From assembly GCF_013618865.1 (NCBI RefSeq), contig NZ_JABSOE010000008.1, positions 28,674 through 92,673 of the forward strand: DNA of 64,000 nucleotides, given 5' to 3'. The DNA comes from Phocaeicola faecicola (GTDB lineage: Bacteria > Bacteroidota > Bacteroidia > Bacteroidales > Bacteroidaceae). Positions 16,920 through 28,216 of the stretch are shown here, one piece after another. The notes below the pieces were generated by a model, which saw only the letters and a list, made by a program, of their open reading frames with translations, searched no databases and was not told the origin of the DNA. How positions within the stretch are numbered: the stretch's first letter is position 1; each line of letters opens with the position of its first letter. The position numbers were made by a program, and so were the translations under genes.

Positions 16920-16937
16920 GGCAATTTACTTTTACGG

Positions 16938-18197
16938 TTAAAGACGTTCCACAATTCTCTGTGCGAATTCTTCCGTTCCCAGAGGAGTACCGTCGGGCAT
17001 GAAGCGAGCCAGATCGACAGTAGCTTCTCCTGCAGCAAACGATTCTTCCAGTGCCGCCACAATCAATGCCGCAGCCTCGTTCCATCCCATATACTCCAGC
17101 ATCATCACCGATGAAAGCAGCAGCGAGCAGGGGTTGGCCATATTCTTTCCGGCAATGTCAGGAGCCGTACCGTGCGTAGCCTCAAAAATGGCATGCCCGG
17201 TATGATAATTGATGTTGGCCCCCGGTGCAATACCGATACCGCCTACCATGGCTGCCAGCTGGTCGGACACATAATCGCCGTTCAGATTGAGCGTAGCAAT
17301 CACCGAATAGTCCTCCGGATTCAACAATGTGTTCTGCAGGAAGGCATCGGCAATGCAGTCTTTCACAATCAGTTTGCCTTTGTTGGAAGCCTCTGCCAGA
17401 GCCGCCTTTGCCGACTCCTCCCCCAGTTCCTTCTTCAACTGCTGGTAATAATTCATGGTAAAGGTCTGTTCTGCAAACTCTTTCTCTGCCACCTCATATC
17501 CCCAGCGTTTGAAACCACCTTCCGTATATTTCATGATATTCCCTTTATGCACCAGAGTCACTGACGGAAGGTGATGCTGCAAGGCATATTCAATGGCCGC
17601 ACGCACCAGACGCTGTGTACCTTCTACCGAAACCGGCTTGACACCGAAAGAAGAGGTCTCGGGGAAGCGCACCTTCTTCACTCCCATCTCATCCCTCAGA
17701 AACGCGTAAAACTTCTGTGCTTCCGGCGTTCCCTGTTCCCATTCGATTCCGGCATAAATGTCTTCTGTATTCTCACGGAAGATGTGCATGTCGACCTTCT
17801 GCGGATCTTTCAACGGAGAAACCACTCCCTTGAACCAGCGTACCGGACGCAGACAGACATACAGGTCGAGTGTCTGGCGCAAAGCCACATTCAGCGAACG
17901 GATTCCCCCGCCTACCGGAGTCGTCAGCGGTCCCTTGATACCTATCAGGTATTCGCGGAAAGCCTCCATCGTAGCTTCAGGAAGCCATTCTCCCGTCTGC
18001 TTGTAAGCTTTCTCTCCTGCCAAGACCTCCATCCACTCAATGGAACGCTCGCCTTTATAAGCCAGTTTCACAGCCTCGTTCACAATCTTCTGACAAGCCG
18101 GTGTCAGTTCCGCACCGACCCCGTCGCCTTCAATAAATGGAATGGTAACACATGAGGGCACTACCAGTTTTCCCTCTTTCATGTATGCTTTACTCAT
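16938..18197 (-). CDS. icd: isocitrate dehydrogenase
   Basis: This is about 419 residues when started at MSKAYMKEG (ATG at 18197, after an AGGAAAGAATA stretch); an in-frame ATG at 18212 adds five residues. The enzyme oxidises isocitrate to 2-oxoglutarate and CO2. Signature segments include IPFIEGDGVG near the N terminus, IKGPLTTPVGGGIRSLNVALRQ with the substrate-binding Ser and Asn, RENTEDIYAGIEW, VHKGNIMKYTEG, and GIGIAPGANINYHTGHAIFEATHGTAPDIAGK near 335-370. The residues after GTAPDIAGK fit the NADP-dependent class. It is the middle gene of the operon, 69 bases after acn. Confidence 0.95.
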   Translation of the reverse strand: MSKAYMKEGKLVVPSCVTIPFIEGDGVGAELTPACQKIVNEAVKLAYKGERSIEWMEVLAGEKAYKQTGEWLPEATMEAFREYLIGIKGPLTTPVGGGIRSLNVALRQTLDLYVCLRPVRWFKGVVSPLKDPQKVDMHIFRENTEDIYAGIEWEQGTPEAQKFYAFLRDEMGVKKVRFPETSSFGVKPVSVEGTQRLVRAAIEYALQHHLPSVTLVHKGNIMKYTEGGFKRWGYEVAEKEFAEQTFTMNYYQQLKKELGEESAKAALAEASNKGKLIVKDCIADAFLQNTLLNPEDYSVIATLNLNGDYVSDQLAAMVGGIGIAPGANINYHTGHAIFEATHGTAPDIAGKNMANPCSLLLSSVMMLEYMGWNEAAALIVAALEESFAAGEATVDLARFMPDGTPLGTEEFAQRIVERL

Positions 18198-18266
18198 TAT
18201 TCTTTCCTCCAAAATTTTAGTTATATTATCCTATTGAAAACTTGCGATTCAAACAATCCACGATGA

Positions 18267-20534
18267 TTACGACAGCGATTTGCGGCTCAAGGTATTCAGT
18301 GCAGAACCTGCACGGAACCATCCAATCTGCATTTCATTATAGGTATGCTGTACCTCAATGCAGTCTTCCGATCCGTCCGAATGTTTCAGCAAGACCTTCA
18401 GCCGACTTTCGGGAGCGAACGTATCCAGTCCAAGCACCGAAATCAGGTCGTGTTCCTGTACCTTGTCATAATCGTCCTTGCAGGCAAATGTCAATGCCAG
18501 CATTCCCTGCTTCTTCAAGTTGGTCTCGTGAATACGGGCAAAACTCTTTGCCAGTACCACCCGCACATTCAGGAAACGGGGTTCCATGGCCGCATGTTCG
18601 CGACTGGAGCCTTCTCCGTAATTTTCCTCTGCCACTACCACCGAATACAGACCGGCCCGCTTATACGCCTTGGCCGTACCCGACACCGTCTCATAACGGC
18701 CATCCTGGGCATTCCACACACAGTTGGTTTCTCCGTTGAAGGCATTCACCGCTCCCATCAGCATGTTCTCCGAGATATTTTCCAGATGTCCGCGGAAACG
18801 CAGCCACGGTCCAGCCATGGAAATATGGTCGGTAGTGCACTTGCCCTTCGTCTTGATCAGCAGCGGCATATCGATAAGGTTCTTACCGTCCCAGGGTGCG
18901 AAAGGCTCCAGTTTCTGCAAACGTTCCGACTGTGGATCGATGACCACTTCCACCTCTTCTCCACTGGCCGGAGGAGCCAGATAACCGTTATCGCCTACCG
19001 TAAATCCCTTCGGAGGAAGCTTGTCGCCCACAGGAGGATCCAGTCTGACCTCCTCACCCCGCTCGTTTCTCAGCGTATCGGTCATCGGATTGAAACACAG
19101 GTCGCCGGCAATGGCCAGGGCTGTCGCTATTTCCGGTGAAGCCACAAAGGCATGCGTATTGGGATTTCCGTCGGCCCGTTTGGCAAAATTCCGGTTGAAG
19201 GAAGTCACGATGGAGTTAGGCCGGAGCGGATCATCCGTCTCCCGTTTCCACTGACCGATGCACGGTCCGCAGGCATTGGCCATTATGGTTGCTCCCGCTG
19301 CCTTGAAATCGGCTATCATTCCGTCACGGACGGCAGTGCAGTACACCTGTTCCGACCCCGGATTCACCAACAGAGGAGAAGCCATCTTCAGTCCCTTATC
19401 CTTCAACTGACGGACCAGCGAAGCCGCACGACTCAAATCCTGATAAGACGAGTTGGTGCAAGAACCGATGAGTCCGACCTCCATGCGACGGGGATACCCG
19501 TTCGCCTTTACTTTTGCCGCAAATTCCGACAATGGGCAGGCCGCATCAGGTGTGAAAGGACCGTTCAGATAAGGTTCCAAAGCCGAGAGGTCAATCTCAA
19601 TCACCCGGTCGTAATATTGTTCGGGCTGCGCATACACCTCCGGATCCGCCTTCAGGTCGGCAGCCACCTCAGAGGCCAATGCAGCCACTTTCTCCCTGCC
19701 GGTCGCACACAGATAAGCCGCCATTTCCTCGTCATAAGGGAACAATGACGTAGTCGCTCCTACCTCCGCACCCATATTGCAGATTGTAGCCTTTCCCGTA
19801 GCCGAAAGAGAAGCTGCCCCTTCACCAAAGTACTCGATGATGGCATTCGTTCCCCCTTTTACGGTCAGCAGTCCGGCCAGTTTCAGTATCACATCCTTCG
19901 GAGCAGCCCATCCGTTCAGTCTTCCTTTTAGATGTACCCCAATCAGGCGGGGCATCTTCAATTCCCATTCCATTCCGGTCATGACATCCACCGCATCGGC
20001 TCCACCGACTCCGATGGCAATCATGCCCAGACCGCCTGCATTCGGAGTATGAGAATCCGTACCCACCATCATACCTCCCGGGAAAGCGTAATTTTCCAAT
20101 ACCACCTGATGGATGATACCCGCTCCCGGTTGCCAGAATCCCAGTCCGTAATGGGAAGCCACGCTTTTCAGAAAATCATATACCTCCTTATTTGTCTTGC
20201 AGGCTACGGGCAAATCGGTCTCCGCTCCCTTGAAAGCCTGAATCAGGTGGTCACAATGTATCGTAACCGGTACTGCCGAGGTTTTCTTTCCGGCATTCAT
20301 AAACTGCAGCAGGGCCATCTGTGCCGTAGCATCCTGCATGGCTACCCGGTCGGGACGGAAGTCGACATAATCCTCCCCTCTCCGGAATGCTTTCACGGAA
20401 GAAGGCTCATAAAGGTGGCTGTAGAGTATTTTCTCCGCCAGCGTGAGCGGTCTCCCCAGGCAGCGGCGGACAGCTCCTGTTTTACCGGCATAGGCCGCAT
20501 AAAACTGCTGCAACATATTCATATCATATACCAT
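18267..20534 (-). CDS. acnA: aconitate hydratase
   Basis: The 755-residue enzyme isomerises citrate to isocitrate with a [4Fe-4S] cluster. The mitochondrial-type layout is visible: DHLIQAF and [25 protein letters not shown] near 150-180, the cluster cysteines in [15 protein letters not shown] and [12 protein letters not shown] near 355 and 420, and a C-terminal swivel domain with [16 protein letters not shown] and [18 protein letters not shown]. It is the first gene of acn-icd-gltA, with its own promoter box just upstream. Its length and motifs match the AcnA-like enzymes of Bacteroides rather than AcnB. Confidence 0.95.
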   Translation of the reverse strand: MVYDMNMLQQFYAAYAGKTGAVRRCLGRPLTLAEKILYSHLYEPSSVKAFRRGEDYVDFRPDRVAMQDATAQMALLQFMNAGKKTSAVPVTIHCDHLIQAFKGAETDLPVACKTNKEVYDFLKSVASHYGLGFWQPGAGIIHQVVLENYAFPGGMMVGTDSHTPNAGGLGMIAIGVGGADAVDVMTGMEWELKMPRLIGVHLKGRLNGWAAPKDVILKLAGLLTVKGGTNAIIEYFGEGAASLSATGKATICNMGAEVGATTSLFPYDEEMAAYLCATGREKVAALASEVAADLKADPEVYAQPEQYYDRVIEIDLSALEPYLNGPFTPDAACPLSEFAAKVKANGYPRRMEVGLIGSCTNSSYQDLSRAASLVRQLKDKGLKMASPLLVNPGSEQVYCTAVRDGMIADFKAAGATIMANACGPCIGQWKRETDDPLRPNSIVTSFNRNFAKRADGNPNTHAFVASPEIATALAIAGDLCFNPMTDTLRNERGEEVRLDPPVGDKLPPKGFTVGDNGYLAPPASGEEVEVVIDPQSERLQKLEPFAPWDGKNLIDMPLLIKTKGKCTTDHISMAGPWLRFRGHLENISENMLMGAVNAFNGETNCVWNAQDGRYETVSGTAKAYKRAGLYSVVVAEENYGEGSSREHAAMEPRFLNVRVVLAKSFARIHETNLKKQGMLALTFACKDDYDKVQEHDLISVLGLDTFAPESRLKVLLKHSDGSEDCIEVQHTYNEMQIGWFRAGSALNTLSRKSLS

Positions 20535-20559
20535 AGTCTGTTCAATTTTACATTTATCA

Positions 20560-20567
20560 CAAATATA
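20560..20567 (-). promoter_or_regulatory. -7 box of the acn-icd-gltA promoter
   Basis: TATATTTG on the minus strand lies about 26 bases before the acn ATG. A TTG occurs 18 bases upstream, one base short of the usual spacing. Confidence 0.5.
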
Positions 20568-20707
20568 ACGAATATCATGCTAATACAACCACAATATAAC
20601 AATATTTATACTCATTTTGATAGTTTAATTCGATTTTTTACATAAATATCACACTTTAAAACATTTTTATCCATTCACTGTCAGCAGGAAGTTGCCAACT
20701 GTAAACC

Positions 20708-20737
20708 TTGTTTTAATCAAGATTTTTCCTATATTTG
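20708..20737 (+). promoter_or_regulatory. hppA promoter and structured leader
   Basis: TTG at 20708-20710, a 19-base spacer and TATATTTG at 20730-20737 form a consensus promoter. The ~110-base leader that follows holds the hairpin CTTTCCGAAA / TTCGGAAAG (about 20766-20790) and then GGGATTGCTTTTCCC, which could modulate expression; no known riboswitch was recognised. Confidence 0.65.
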
Positions 20738-20855
20738 TGGGATACAGGACAGGACTGGATATGACTCTTTCCGAAAGCCCCGTTTTTCGGAAAGGGATTG
20801 CTTTTCCCGTCCTTAATGTCCGGGACCAGACACATCTAATCTAAATCTTAAATAT

Positions 20856-23060
20856 ATGGAAACACATCTCTTCTGGCTGGTTCCTGCCGCCTCTCTTCTG
20901 GCACTAATCCTGGCAGGATACTTCTACAAGCAAATGATGCGCGAAAGCGAAGGCACCGACACCATGAAACGAATTGCGTCGCATGTGCGAAAAGGGGCCA
21001 TGTCGTACCTTAAGCAGCAATATAAGGTAGTGACAATGGTATTTATCGGACTGGTGATTCTGTTTTCGGTCATGGCATACGGATTCAATCTGCAGAACCC
21101 CTGGGTACCGGTAGCCTTCCTGACGGGCGGATTCTTCTCCGGTTTATCCGGTTTTCTGGGCATGAAAACAGCCACATATGCTTCGGCACGCACGGCGAAC
21201 GCGGCACGCACCTCGCTCAACAAAGGACTTAAGGTAGCCTTCCGGAGTGGAGCCGTCATGGGACTGGTAGTGGTAGGTCTGGGATTGCTGGATATCTCTT
21301 TCTGGTATTTGCTGCTGGACTACTGTATACCGGCCGATGCCATGAATCCGACTGCCAAACTGTGCATCATCACTACCACCATGCTGACATTTGGCATGGG
21401 AGCATCTACTCAGGCACTCTTCGCCCGTGTGGGAGGAGGTATCTATACCAAAGCGGCTGACGTAGGTGCCGACCTGGTAGGAAAGGTGGAAGCAGGTATC
21501 CCGGAAGACGACCCGAGAAATCCGGCAACCATAGCCGATAACGTAGGAGACAACGTAGGAGACGTAGCCGGAATGGGTGCCGACCTGTACGAATCGTACT
21601 GTGGTTCTATCCTGGCCACCGCTGCTCTGGGAGCTGCAGCCTTCATCGGTACGGGCAACACAGAGATGCAGTTCAAGGCAGTCATTGCCCCCATGCTGAT
21701 TGCCGCAGTGGGCATTGTACTCTCCATCATCGGTATTTTTACGGTCCGCACCAAAGAAAGTGCAGGCATGAAAGAATTGCTGCAGGCACTTGCCAGAGGT
21801 ACCAACCTGAGTTCGGTGCTCATCGTCATTGCCACTTTCTTCATCCTGTGGCTGCTGCAGCTGACCAACTGGGTCAACATTGCGTTTGCCGTGGTCGTAG
21901 GACTGGCCGTAGGCATCATCATCGGACAATCGACCGAATATTATACTTCACAGTCGTACCGCCCCACACAGAAACTTTCGGAAAGCGGTAAAACCGGTCC
22001 TGCCACTGTCATCATCTCGGGTATCGGACTGGGAATGATTTCAACCACTATTCCGGTGATAGCCGTGGTAGCCGGCATTATCCTTTCTTACTGGCTGGCT
22101 TCCGGTTTCGATTTCAGCAACATAGGCATAGGTCTGTACGGTATCGGCATTGCCGCGGTAGGTATGCTTTCCACGCTGGGAATCACACTGGCCACTGACG
22201 CCTATGGACCGATTGCCGACAATGCGGGTGGAAATGCAGAAATGAGCGGACTGGGTGCGGAAGTGCGTAAGCGTACCGATGCCCTCGATTCACTGGGAAA
22301 TACTACAGCTGCTACCGGAAAAGGCTTTGCCATCGGTTCGGCAGCCCTGACAGGACTGGCCCTGCTGGCTTCTTATATCGAAGAAATCCGTATCGGACTG
22401 GAGCGGTTGGGAAATACCGTACTGGAACTGCCCAACGGCATCAGCGTAGCCATCCACGAAGCCAGTTTTACCGATTTCATTATGTTCTATGACGTTACCT
22501 TGATGAACCCCAAAGTACTTTCGGGTATGTTTGTCGGCAGTATGATGGCCTTCCTGTTCTGCGGACTGACCATGAATGCAGTGGGCCGTGCCGCCGGAAG
22601 CATGGTAGAAGAAGTGCGCCGACAGTTCCGTGAAATCAAAGGAATCCTCGAAGGAAAAGCAGAACCCGACTATGCACGCTGCGTGCAAATCTCCACACAG
22701 GGAGCACAGCGTGAAATGGTATTCCCTTCGCTGCTCGCTATTATAGCACCGATTGTAACCGGTCTGCTTTTCGGAGTTCCGGGAGTTATCGGACTGCTCA
22801 TCGGTGGTCTGTCATCGGGATTCGTACTGGCTATCTTCATGGCCAATGCAGGAGGTGCCTGGGACAATGCAAAGAAATACGTAGAAGAAGGTAATTTCGG
22901 CGGAAAAGGCAGTGAAGTACACCGTGCAGCCGTCGTAGGAGATACCGTAGGCGACCCGTTCAAGGACACCTCCGGCCCGAGCCTGAACATCCTGATTAAA
23001 CTCATGAGTATGGTAGCCATCGTAATGGCCGGACTCACCGTTTCATGGAGCTTGTTCTGA
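20856..23060 (+). CDS. hppA: membrane-integral K+-dependent pyrophosphatase (Na+ and/or H+ pump)
   Basis: The 734-residue polytopic protein hydrolyses pyrophosphate and pumps Na+ and/or H+ out of the cytoplasm. About 16 membrane segments alternate with the conserved Asp/Lys-rich cytoplasmic motifs [24 protein letters not shown] (here [14 protein letters not shown], near 205), [21 protein letters not shown] (near 230), [17 protein letters not shown] (near 450) and [17 protein letters not shown] at the C terminus. The position that sets potassium dependence reads GNTTAA (Ala, near residue 485) rather than GNTTKA, so this is a K+-dependent enzyme. Dual Na+/H+ pumping enzymes of this class are known from Bacteroides vulgatus; whether this one is dual cannot be read with certainty. 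The gene is monocistronic. Confidence 0.94.
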   Translation: METHLFWLVPAASLLALILAGYFYKQMMRESEGTDTMKRIASHVRKGAMSYLKQQYKVVTMVFIGLVILFSVMAYGFNLQNPWVPVAFLTGGFFSGLSGFLGMKTATYASARTANAARTSLNKGLKVAFRSGAVMGLVVVGLGLLDISFWYLLLDYCIPADAMNPTAKLCIITTTMLTFGMGASTQALFARVGGGIYTKAADVGADLVGKVEAGIPEDDPRNPATIADNVGDNVGDVAGMGADLYESYCGSILATAALGAAAFIGTGNTEMQFKAVIAPMLIAAVGIVLSIIGIFTVRTKESAGMKELLQALARGTNLSSVLIVIATFFILWLLQLTNWVNIAFAVVVGLAVGIIIGQSTEYYTSQSYRPTQKLSESGKTGPATVIISGIGLGMISTTIPVIAVVAGIILSYWLASGFDFSNIGIGLYGIGIAAVGMLSTLGITLATDAYGPIADNAGGNAEMSGLGAEVRKRTDALDSLGNTTAATGKGFAIGSAALTGLALLASYIEEIRIGLERLGNTVLELPNGISVAIHEASFTDFIMFYDVTLMNPKVLSGMFVGSMMAFLFCGLTMNAVGRAAGSMVEEVRRQFREIKGILEGKAEPDYARCVQISTQGAQREMVFPSLLAIIAPIVTGLLFGVPGVIGLLIGGLSSGFVLAIFMANAGGAWDNAKKYVEEGNFGGKGSEVHRAAVVGDTVGDPFKDTSGPSLNILIKLMSMVAIVMAGLTVSWSLF

Positions 23061-23073
23061 TTGTATAAAAAAC

Positions 23074-23105
23074 AAGGCTGTCCCACAAAAAAATGGGACA
23101 GCCTT
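23074..23105. terminator. bidirectional terminator between hppA and the nitrilase gene
   Basis: Perfect stem AAGGCTGTCCCA / TGGGACAGCCTT with an A-rich 8-base loop, between convergent genes. Confidence 0.88.
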
Positions 23106-23125
23106 ACTTATAATTATACTGCTGA

Positions 23126-23896
23126 TTATACCTTAATTTCGAAACCATCCCTGTCTTCCAGTACCGGAAAACGACGCCGGAAATTCAGCAGCGGTTCCAG
23201 TTCCAGCACCACTTCCGCTCCACACACTGCTCCCTCCTCACAGGCAGCCACCGTCTTCCCATAGGCGTTCAGGATGATACTTCCTCCGTTGTAAGTCGCC
23301 ACCGGATCCGTTCCTACCCGGTTGACCCCTAACACATAACACTGATTCTCGATGGCCCTTGCCTGAAGCAGGACATCCCACACAGCCCGCCTACCTACAG
23401 GCCAGTTGGCCACAAACAGCATCATATCATAATCATTGCGGTTGCGCATCCAGACCGGAAAACGCAGGTCGTAGCAAACCTGCAACAGGATCCGAAAACC
23501 CTTATATGTCACAATTACCCGGCGGTCGCCCGGAGTATACTCCAGGTGTTCACCCCCGAACGCAAACAGATGCCGCTTATCATAATACTCCACATTCCCG
23601 TCCGGGAACACAAAATAAAACCGGTTCCGGAACGTATCCGAAGCGGTCCGTACAGCCACACTGCCCGCTACGGCACAATTCCCTTCCTGTGCCATCCGCC
23701 TCATCCACTCCAGCGTCGGTCCTCCCACCTCAGGCTCAGCCACCTGCTGCGGAGGAAATCCAAAGCCGGTAGCAAACATTTCAGGCAGGACGAACAGGTC
23801 CACTCCCTCGTACGACCCGATCAGTTCCGTCAGGTTCCGGCGGTTCGCTTCCGCATCCCCCCAGACAATATCCGTCTGCAAAATAACAGTTCTCAT
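23126..23896 (-). CDS. carbon-nitrogen hydrolase, omega-amidase (YafV/Nit2)-like
   Basis: This 256-residue nitrilase-superfamily protein has the full Glu-Lys-Cys triad: Glu in LFVLPEMFATGF (about 39), Lys in YYDKRHLFAF (about 107) and Cys in LLQVCYDLRFPVW (about 141). The Met-Phe-Ala-Thr-Gly-Phe context after Glu and the FPVWMRNR context after Cys are typical of YafV-type omega-amidases, which hydrolyse 2-oxoglutaramate or 2-oxosuccinamate in metabolite repair. Substrate assignment is by family resemblance only. It is a single gene converging on hppA. Confidence 0.85.
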   Translation of the reverse strand: MRTVILQTDIVWGDAEANRRNLTELIGSYEGVDLFVLPEMFATGFGFPPQQVAEPEVGGPTLEWMRRMAQEGNCAVAGSVAVRTASDTFRNRFYFVFPDGNVEYYDKRHLFAFGGEHLEYTPGDRRVIVTYKGFRILLQVCYDLRFPVWMRNRNDYDMMLFVANWPVGRRAVWDVLLQARAIENQCYVLGVNRVGTDPVATYNGGSIILNAYGKTVAACEEGAVCGAEVVLELEPLLNFRRRFPVLEDRDGFEIKV

Positions 23897-23988
23897 TCCA
23901 CCTCCCTTTCATAAAAAATCCACACATAAATCGTCAGACAAAGATAATAAAAGTAGCCTAAGTAAGAGGAAGTTTGCAAAATCTTTCC

Positions 23989-23996
23989 TATTTTTG
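23989..23996 (+). promoter_or_regulatory. -7 box before lysS
   Basis: TATTTTTG matches TAnnTTTG and lies about 29 bases before the chosen lysS start. No TTG is seen at standard spacing. Confidence 0.4.
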
Positions 23997-24024
23997 TAGC
24001 GAAATTGAGTTAATGTATCAACAA

Positions 24025-25752
24025 ATGAACGTATTAGAACTAAGTGAACAGGAAATAATCAGACGCAACAGTCTGAATGAAATGAGAGCAATGGGCATTG
24101 ATCCCTACCCTGCTGCCGAGTATGTAACCAATGCCTTTTCGACAGACATCAAGGCAGAATTCAAAGACGACGAGGCAGAACCACGCAAAGTTTCGGTTGC
24201 AGGACGTATCATGTCACGTCGTGTAATGGGTAAAGCTTCTTTCGTTGAGTTACAGGACTCAAAAGGACGTATTCAGGTATACATTACACGCGATGATATC
24301 TGTCCGGATGAAAACAAAGACTTGTACAACGTAGTCTTCAAGCGCCTGCTTGACCTGGGTGACTTCATCGGTATCGAAGGTTTTGTATTCCGCACTCAAA
24401 TGGGCGAAATTTCTATCCATGCAAAGAAGTTGACCGTCCTTTCAAAGTCTATCAAGCCGCTGCCTATCGTAAAATACAAGGACGGTGTGGCTTATGACAA
24501 GTTCGAAGATCCAGAATTGCGCTACCGTCAGCGTTACGTCGACCTGGTAGTGAACGACGGTGTGAAGGATATCTTCCTGAAGCGCAACAAAGTATACAAC
24601 TCCATGCGTGAGTATTTCAACTCAAAAGGATACATCGAAGTGGAAACTCCTATCCTCCAGTCAATCGCCGGAGGTGCGGCAGCCCGTCCGTTCATCACGC
24701 ACCACAACGCACTGGATATACCTCTCTACATGCGTATCGCCAGCGAGCTGTACCTGAAACGACTGATTGTAGGTGGTTTCGAAGGTGTGTACGAAATCGG
24801 AAAGAACTTCCGTAACGAAGGTATGGACCGTACCCACAATCCGGAGTTCACCTGCATGGAAATCTACGTAGCCTACAAGGACTACAACTGGATGATGAAG
24901 TTTACAGAAAACATGATTGAAAAAATCTGTATGGACGTAAACGGTACGACTGAAGTACAGGTAGGAGACCACCTGATCAACTTCAAGGCTCCGTTCAAAC
25001 GCGTAACCATGCTCGACTCCATCAAGGAATTCACCGGTTACGACCTGACAGGAATGAACGAAGACCAGATCCGTGAAGTCTGCCTGAAACTGAACATGGA
25101 AATCGACGAGACCATGGGTAAGGGCAAGCTGATCGACGAAATCTTCGGCGAATTCTGCGAAGGCAACTACATCCAGCCGACCTTCATCACCGACTATCCG
25201 ATTGAAATGTCACCGCTGACCAAGCGTCACCGCAACAACCCGGAACTGACAGAACGTTTCGAGCTGATGGTCAACGGAAAAGAATTATGTAACGCTTACT
25301 CTGAGCTGAACGACCCGATCGACCAGCTGGAACGCTTTGAAGAACAGATGCGTCTGAGCGAAAAGGGAGACGATGAAGCCATGATCATCGACAAGGACTT
25401 CGTACGTGCCCTCGAATACGGTATGCCTCCTACTTCAGGTATGGGTATCGGTATGGACCGTCTGGTCATGCTGATGACAGGTCAGAGCACCATCCAGGAA
25501 GTATTGTTCTTCCCGCAGATGCGTCCGGAAAAAGTGATTCCGAAAGACGCTCCTGCCAAATTCATGGAACTGGGTATCGCCGAAGAGTGGGTACCGGTTA
25601 TCCAGAAAGCCGGATACAATCTGGTTTCAGACATGAAAGATGTCAACCCACAGAAATTACACCAAGACATCTGCGGAGTGAACAAGAAGTATAAATTAGA
25701 ACTGACAAATCCTAGCGTCAACGAAGTGGCGGAATGGATACAGAAAATTTAA
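24025..25752 (+). CDS. lysS: lysyl-tRNA synthetase, class II
   Basis: The protein has about 575 residues from [10 protein letters not shown]; an ATG four codons earlier (24013) is also possible, while the more upstream frame would overlap the promoter box. It charges tRNA-Lys with lysine. The N-terminal OB fold (about 55-150, [23 protein letters not shown]) binds the anticodon. The class II catalytic core follows, with motif 1 in [16 protein letters not shown], motif 2 in [21 protein letters not shown] and motif 3 in [14 protein letters not shown]-terminal extension of about 70 residues after motif 3 ([20 protein letters not shown] onwards) is a feature of Bacteroidetes LysS. Confidence 0.96.
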   Translation: MNVLELSEQEIIRRNSLNEMRAMGIDPYPAAEYVTNAFSTDIKAEFKDDEAEPRKVSVAGRIMSRRVMGKASFVELQDSKGRIQVYITRDDICPDENKDLYNVVFKRLLDLGDFIGIEGFVFRTQMGEISIHAKKLTVLSKSIKPLPIVKYKDGVAYDKFEDPELRYRQRYVDLVVNDGVKDIFLKRNKVYNSMREYFNSKGYIEVETPILQSIAGGAAARPFITHHNALDIPLYMRIASELYLKRLIVGGFEGVYEIGKNFRNEGMDRTHNPEFTCMEIYVAYKDYNWMMKFTENMIEKICMDVNGTTEVQVGDHLINFKAPFKRVTMLDSIKEFTGYDLTGMNEDQIREVCLKLNMEIDETMGKGKLIDEIFGEFCEGNYIQPTFITDYPIEMSPLTKRHRNNPELTERFELMVNGKELCNAYSELNDPIDQLERFEEQMRLSEKGDDEAMIIDKDFVRALEYGMPPTSGMGIGMDRLVMLMTGQSTIQEVLFFPQMRPEKVIPKDAPAKFMELGIAEEWVPVIQKAGYNLVSDMKDVNPQKLHQDICGVNKKYKLELTNPSVNEVAEWIQKI

Positions 25753-25753
25753 T

Positions 25754-25842
25754 CAATTAGAAATTAAAAATTAAAAATTAAAAGCTTCTCCGTGCAGAAC
25801 GAAGCTTTTAGTTTTTAGTTTTTAATTTTTAGTTTTTAATTG
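25754..25842. repeat. long AT-rich inverted repeat / terminator between lysS and gpsA
   Basis: The left side is a series of ATTAAAA units ending AAAAGCTTC; the right side begins GAAGCTTTT and continues in TTTTTAG/TTTTTAA units to CAATTG-like ends. The arms pair over about 35 bases around a 12-base loop (25789-25800). The GC-containing tip with a T-rich 3' side can terminate lysS. The extended A/T arms are more than a terminator needs. Confidence 0.75.
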
Positions 25843-25848
25843 ATAATC

Positions 25849-26844
25849 ATGAAACTACCTGGAAAAATAGCAATTATGGGGGGAGGAAGCTGGGCTACGG
25901 CAATCGCCAAGATTGTCCTGTCACAAGCCGACTCCATAAACTGGTATATGCGCCGCGATGACCGGATAGAAGAATTCCGGCGTCTGGGGCACAATCCGGC
26001 TTATCTGACTAGCGTACGCTTCAACATGGAGTGTATCAACTTTTCATCGGACATCAACAAGGTGGTCCGGGAATCAGATACCCTGATTTTCGTCACCCCT
26101 TCGCCCTATCTGAAAAGTCACCTCAAAAAGCTAAAGACAAAGCTGAAGGATAAGTTTATCATAACAGCAATCAAAGGCATTGTTCCTGATGAAAATTTGA
26201 TCGTATCCGATTATTTCCACAAAGTCTACGATGTACCCGAAGAAAACATTGCCGTACTGGCCGGTCCCTGCCACGCAGAGGAAGTGGCATTGGAGCGTCT
26301 GTCGTATCTGACCGTCGGCTGCAAGGACATTGAGAAAGCCAAGATGTTCGCACGCCAGCTCTCCGGACACTATATCAAGACTTCTGTCACCACCGATGTG
26401 GCAGGTATTGAATACGCTTCGGTACTGAAGAACGTATATGCCATTGCTGCCGGAATATGCAGCGGCCTGAAATACGGAGACAACTTCCAGGCCGTACTGG
26501 TATCCAATGCCCTGAAAGAGATGAACCGCTTCCTGGAAACCGTTCACCCGCTGAACCGGTGTACCAACGATTCAGCCTATCTGGGCGACCTGCTGGTTAC
26601 TTCCTATTCCAACTTCAGCCGCAACCGTGTATTCGGCACCATGATCGGCAAAGGATATTCGGTAAAAAGCGCCCAAGTGGAGATGGAAATGATTGCAGAA
26701 GGATATTACGGCACCAAGTGCATCAAGGAGCTCAACCGCCATTTGCATGTCAACATGCCTATCGTAGATGCGGTATACAACATTCTGTACGAACGCATCT
26801 CACCGATGATAGAAATTAAATTATTAACTGATTCATTCAGATAA
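25849..26844 (+). CDS. gpsA: NAD(P)+-dependent glycerol-3-phosphate dehydrogenase
   Basis: This 331-residue enzyme reduces dihydroxyacetone phosphate to sn-glycerol 3-phosphate for phospholipid synthesis. The ATG at 25849 is used; an in-frame TTG at 25840 is less likely. The Rossmann motif GGGSWATAIAK is near residue 10, FVTPSPYLK near 80, AIKGIVPDE near 107 with the conserved Lys, and VLAGPCHAEEV near 140. The catalytic Lys lies in YASVLKNVYAIAAGI near 187-200. NDSAYLGDLLVT, with the conserved Gly-Asp, is near 240. gpsA, pgi and a HAD phosphatase run with gaps of 12 and 10 bases, so they form one operon. Confidence 0.93.
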   Translation: MKLPGKIAIMGGGSWATAIAKIVLSQADSINWYMRRDDRIEEFRRLGHNPAYLTSVRFNMECINFSSDINKVVRESDTLIFVTPSPYLKSHLKKLKTKLKDKFIITAIKGIVPDENLIVSDYFHKVYDVPEENIAVLAGPCHAEEVALERLSYLTVGCKDIEKAKMFARQLSGHYIKTSVTTDVAGIEYASVLKNVYAIAAGICSGLKYGDNFQAVLVSNALKEMNRFLETVHPLNRCTNDSAYLGDLLVTSYSNFSRNRVFGTMIGKGYSVKSAQVEMEMIAEGYYGTKCIKELNRHLHVNMPIVDAVYNILYERISPMIEIKLLTDSFR

Positions 26845-26856
26845 ACCCAAAATGTC

Positions 26857-28206
26857 ATGGAAAATATTGCACTGAACATTGAAAAAACCCTGGATTTCAT
26901 TTCCAAGGAACAAGTGAACGCTTATGAAAGCAAGGTAAAAGCCTGCATGGAAACACTGGAAAAAGGTACCGGAGCCGGTAACGACTTCCTGGGATGGCTG
27001 CATCTTCCTTCTTCCATTACTCAGGCACATCTTGATGACCTGAAAGCTACTGCACAGACACTTCGTGAAAACTGCGAAGTAGTAGTGGTTGCCGGTATCG
27101 GCGGAAGCTACCTGGGAGCCCGTGCCGTAATCGAAGCGATGTCAAACAGCTTCGCATGGCTGCAGGAAAAGAAAGCCGGAGAACCGACCATTCTGTTTGC
27201 AGGACACAATATCGGAGAAGATTATCTCTATGAGCTGACCACTTTCCTCAAAGACAAGAAATTCGGTGTCATCAACATTTCCAAATCGGGAACTACCACT
27301 GAAACTGCACTGGCTTTCCGTCTGTTGAAGAAACAGTGTGAAGAACAGCGCGGCAAGGAAATGGCCCGCAAGGTAATCGTAGCGGTTACCGATGCCAAGA
27401 AAGGTGCCGCACGCGTAACTGCCGACAAGGAAGGATACAAATCATTCATCATCCCCGACAACGTAGGCGGACGTTTCTCTGTGCTGACTCCTGTAGGTCT
27501 GCTGCCTATCGCAGTAGCCGGAATCGATATCGACCAGCTGGTAGCCGGTGCACGCAAGATGGAAGAAGTTTGTGCCAATGAAAACCTGGCAGAAAATCCG
27601 GCAGCCCTCTACGCTGCAACCCGCAACGAACTGTACCGCAACGGTAAGAAGATAGAAATCCTGGTGAACTTCCAGCCTAAACTGCACTACTTCATGGAAT
27701 GGTGGAAACAGCTTTACGGCGAATCAGAAGGTAAGGACGGAAAAGGTATCTACCCAAGCTCAGTCGACTTCTCAACCGACCTTCACTCAATGGGTCAGTG
27801 GATTCAGCAAGGCGAACGCACCATCTACGAAACCGTGATTTCAGTAGAAAATCCGGCTCACGAACTGAGAGTTCCGTCGGATGAAGAAAATCTGGACGGT
27901 CTGAACTTCCTCGCCGGAAAACGCGTAGACGAAGTCAACAAGATGGCCGAACTGGGTACACAGCTGGCTCACGTAGACGGTGGAGTACCTAACATGCGTG
28001 TCAGCGTTCCTGCCTTGAACGAATATTACCTGGGCCAGTTGATTTATTTCTTCGAGAAGGCTTGCGGTATCAGCGGCTACCTGCTTGAAATCAATCCGTT
28101 CAACCAGCCGGGTGTAGAAGCATACAAGAAAAACATGTTTGCTTTGCTGAACAAGCCGGGATACGAAGAAGCATCTAAAGCCATTCAGGAAAGATTGAAG
28201 AAATAA
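26857..28206 (+). CDS. pgi: glucose-6-phosphate isomerase
   Basis: The 449-residue protein is of the shorter bacterial type, interconverting glucose 6-phosphate and fructose 6-phosphate. Visible motifs are [16 protein letters not shown] (sugar-phosphate binding, near 75), [16 protein letters not shown] (near 145), a catalytic Glu in [17 protein letters not shown] (near 315-325) and the C-terminal [13 protein letters not shown] with the catalytic Lys. It is the middle gene of the gpsA-pgi-HAD operon. Confidence 0.95.
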   Translation: MENIALNIEKTLDFISKEQVNAYESKVKACMETLEKGTGAGNDFLGWLHLPSSITQAHLDDLKATAQTLRENCEVVVVAGIGGSYLGARAVIEAMSNSFAWLQEKKAGEPTILFAGHNIGEDYLYELTTFLKDKKFGVINISKSGTTTETALAFRLLKKQCEEQRGKEMARKVIVAVTDAKKGAARVTADKEGYKSFIIPDNVGGRFSVLTPVGLLPIAVAGIDIDQLVAGARKMEEVCANENLAENPAALYAATRNELYRNGKKIEILVNFQPKLHYFMEWWKQLYGESEGKDGKGIYPSSVDFSTDLHSMGQWIQQGERTIYETVISVENPAHELRVPSDEENLDGLNFLAGKRVDEVNKMAELGTQLAHVDGGVPNMRVSVPALNEYYLGQLIYFFEKACGISGYLLEINPFNQPGVEAYKKNMFALLNKPGYEEASKAIQERLKK

Positions 28207-28216
28207 ACACTGCAGA

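Noticed and set aside
15495..17114. 539-codon plus-strand frame antisense to gltA
   Set aside because: It is a shadow of the gltA and icd codons: no start signal, odd composition, and both opposing genes are certain.
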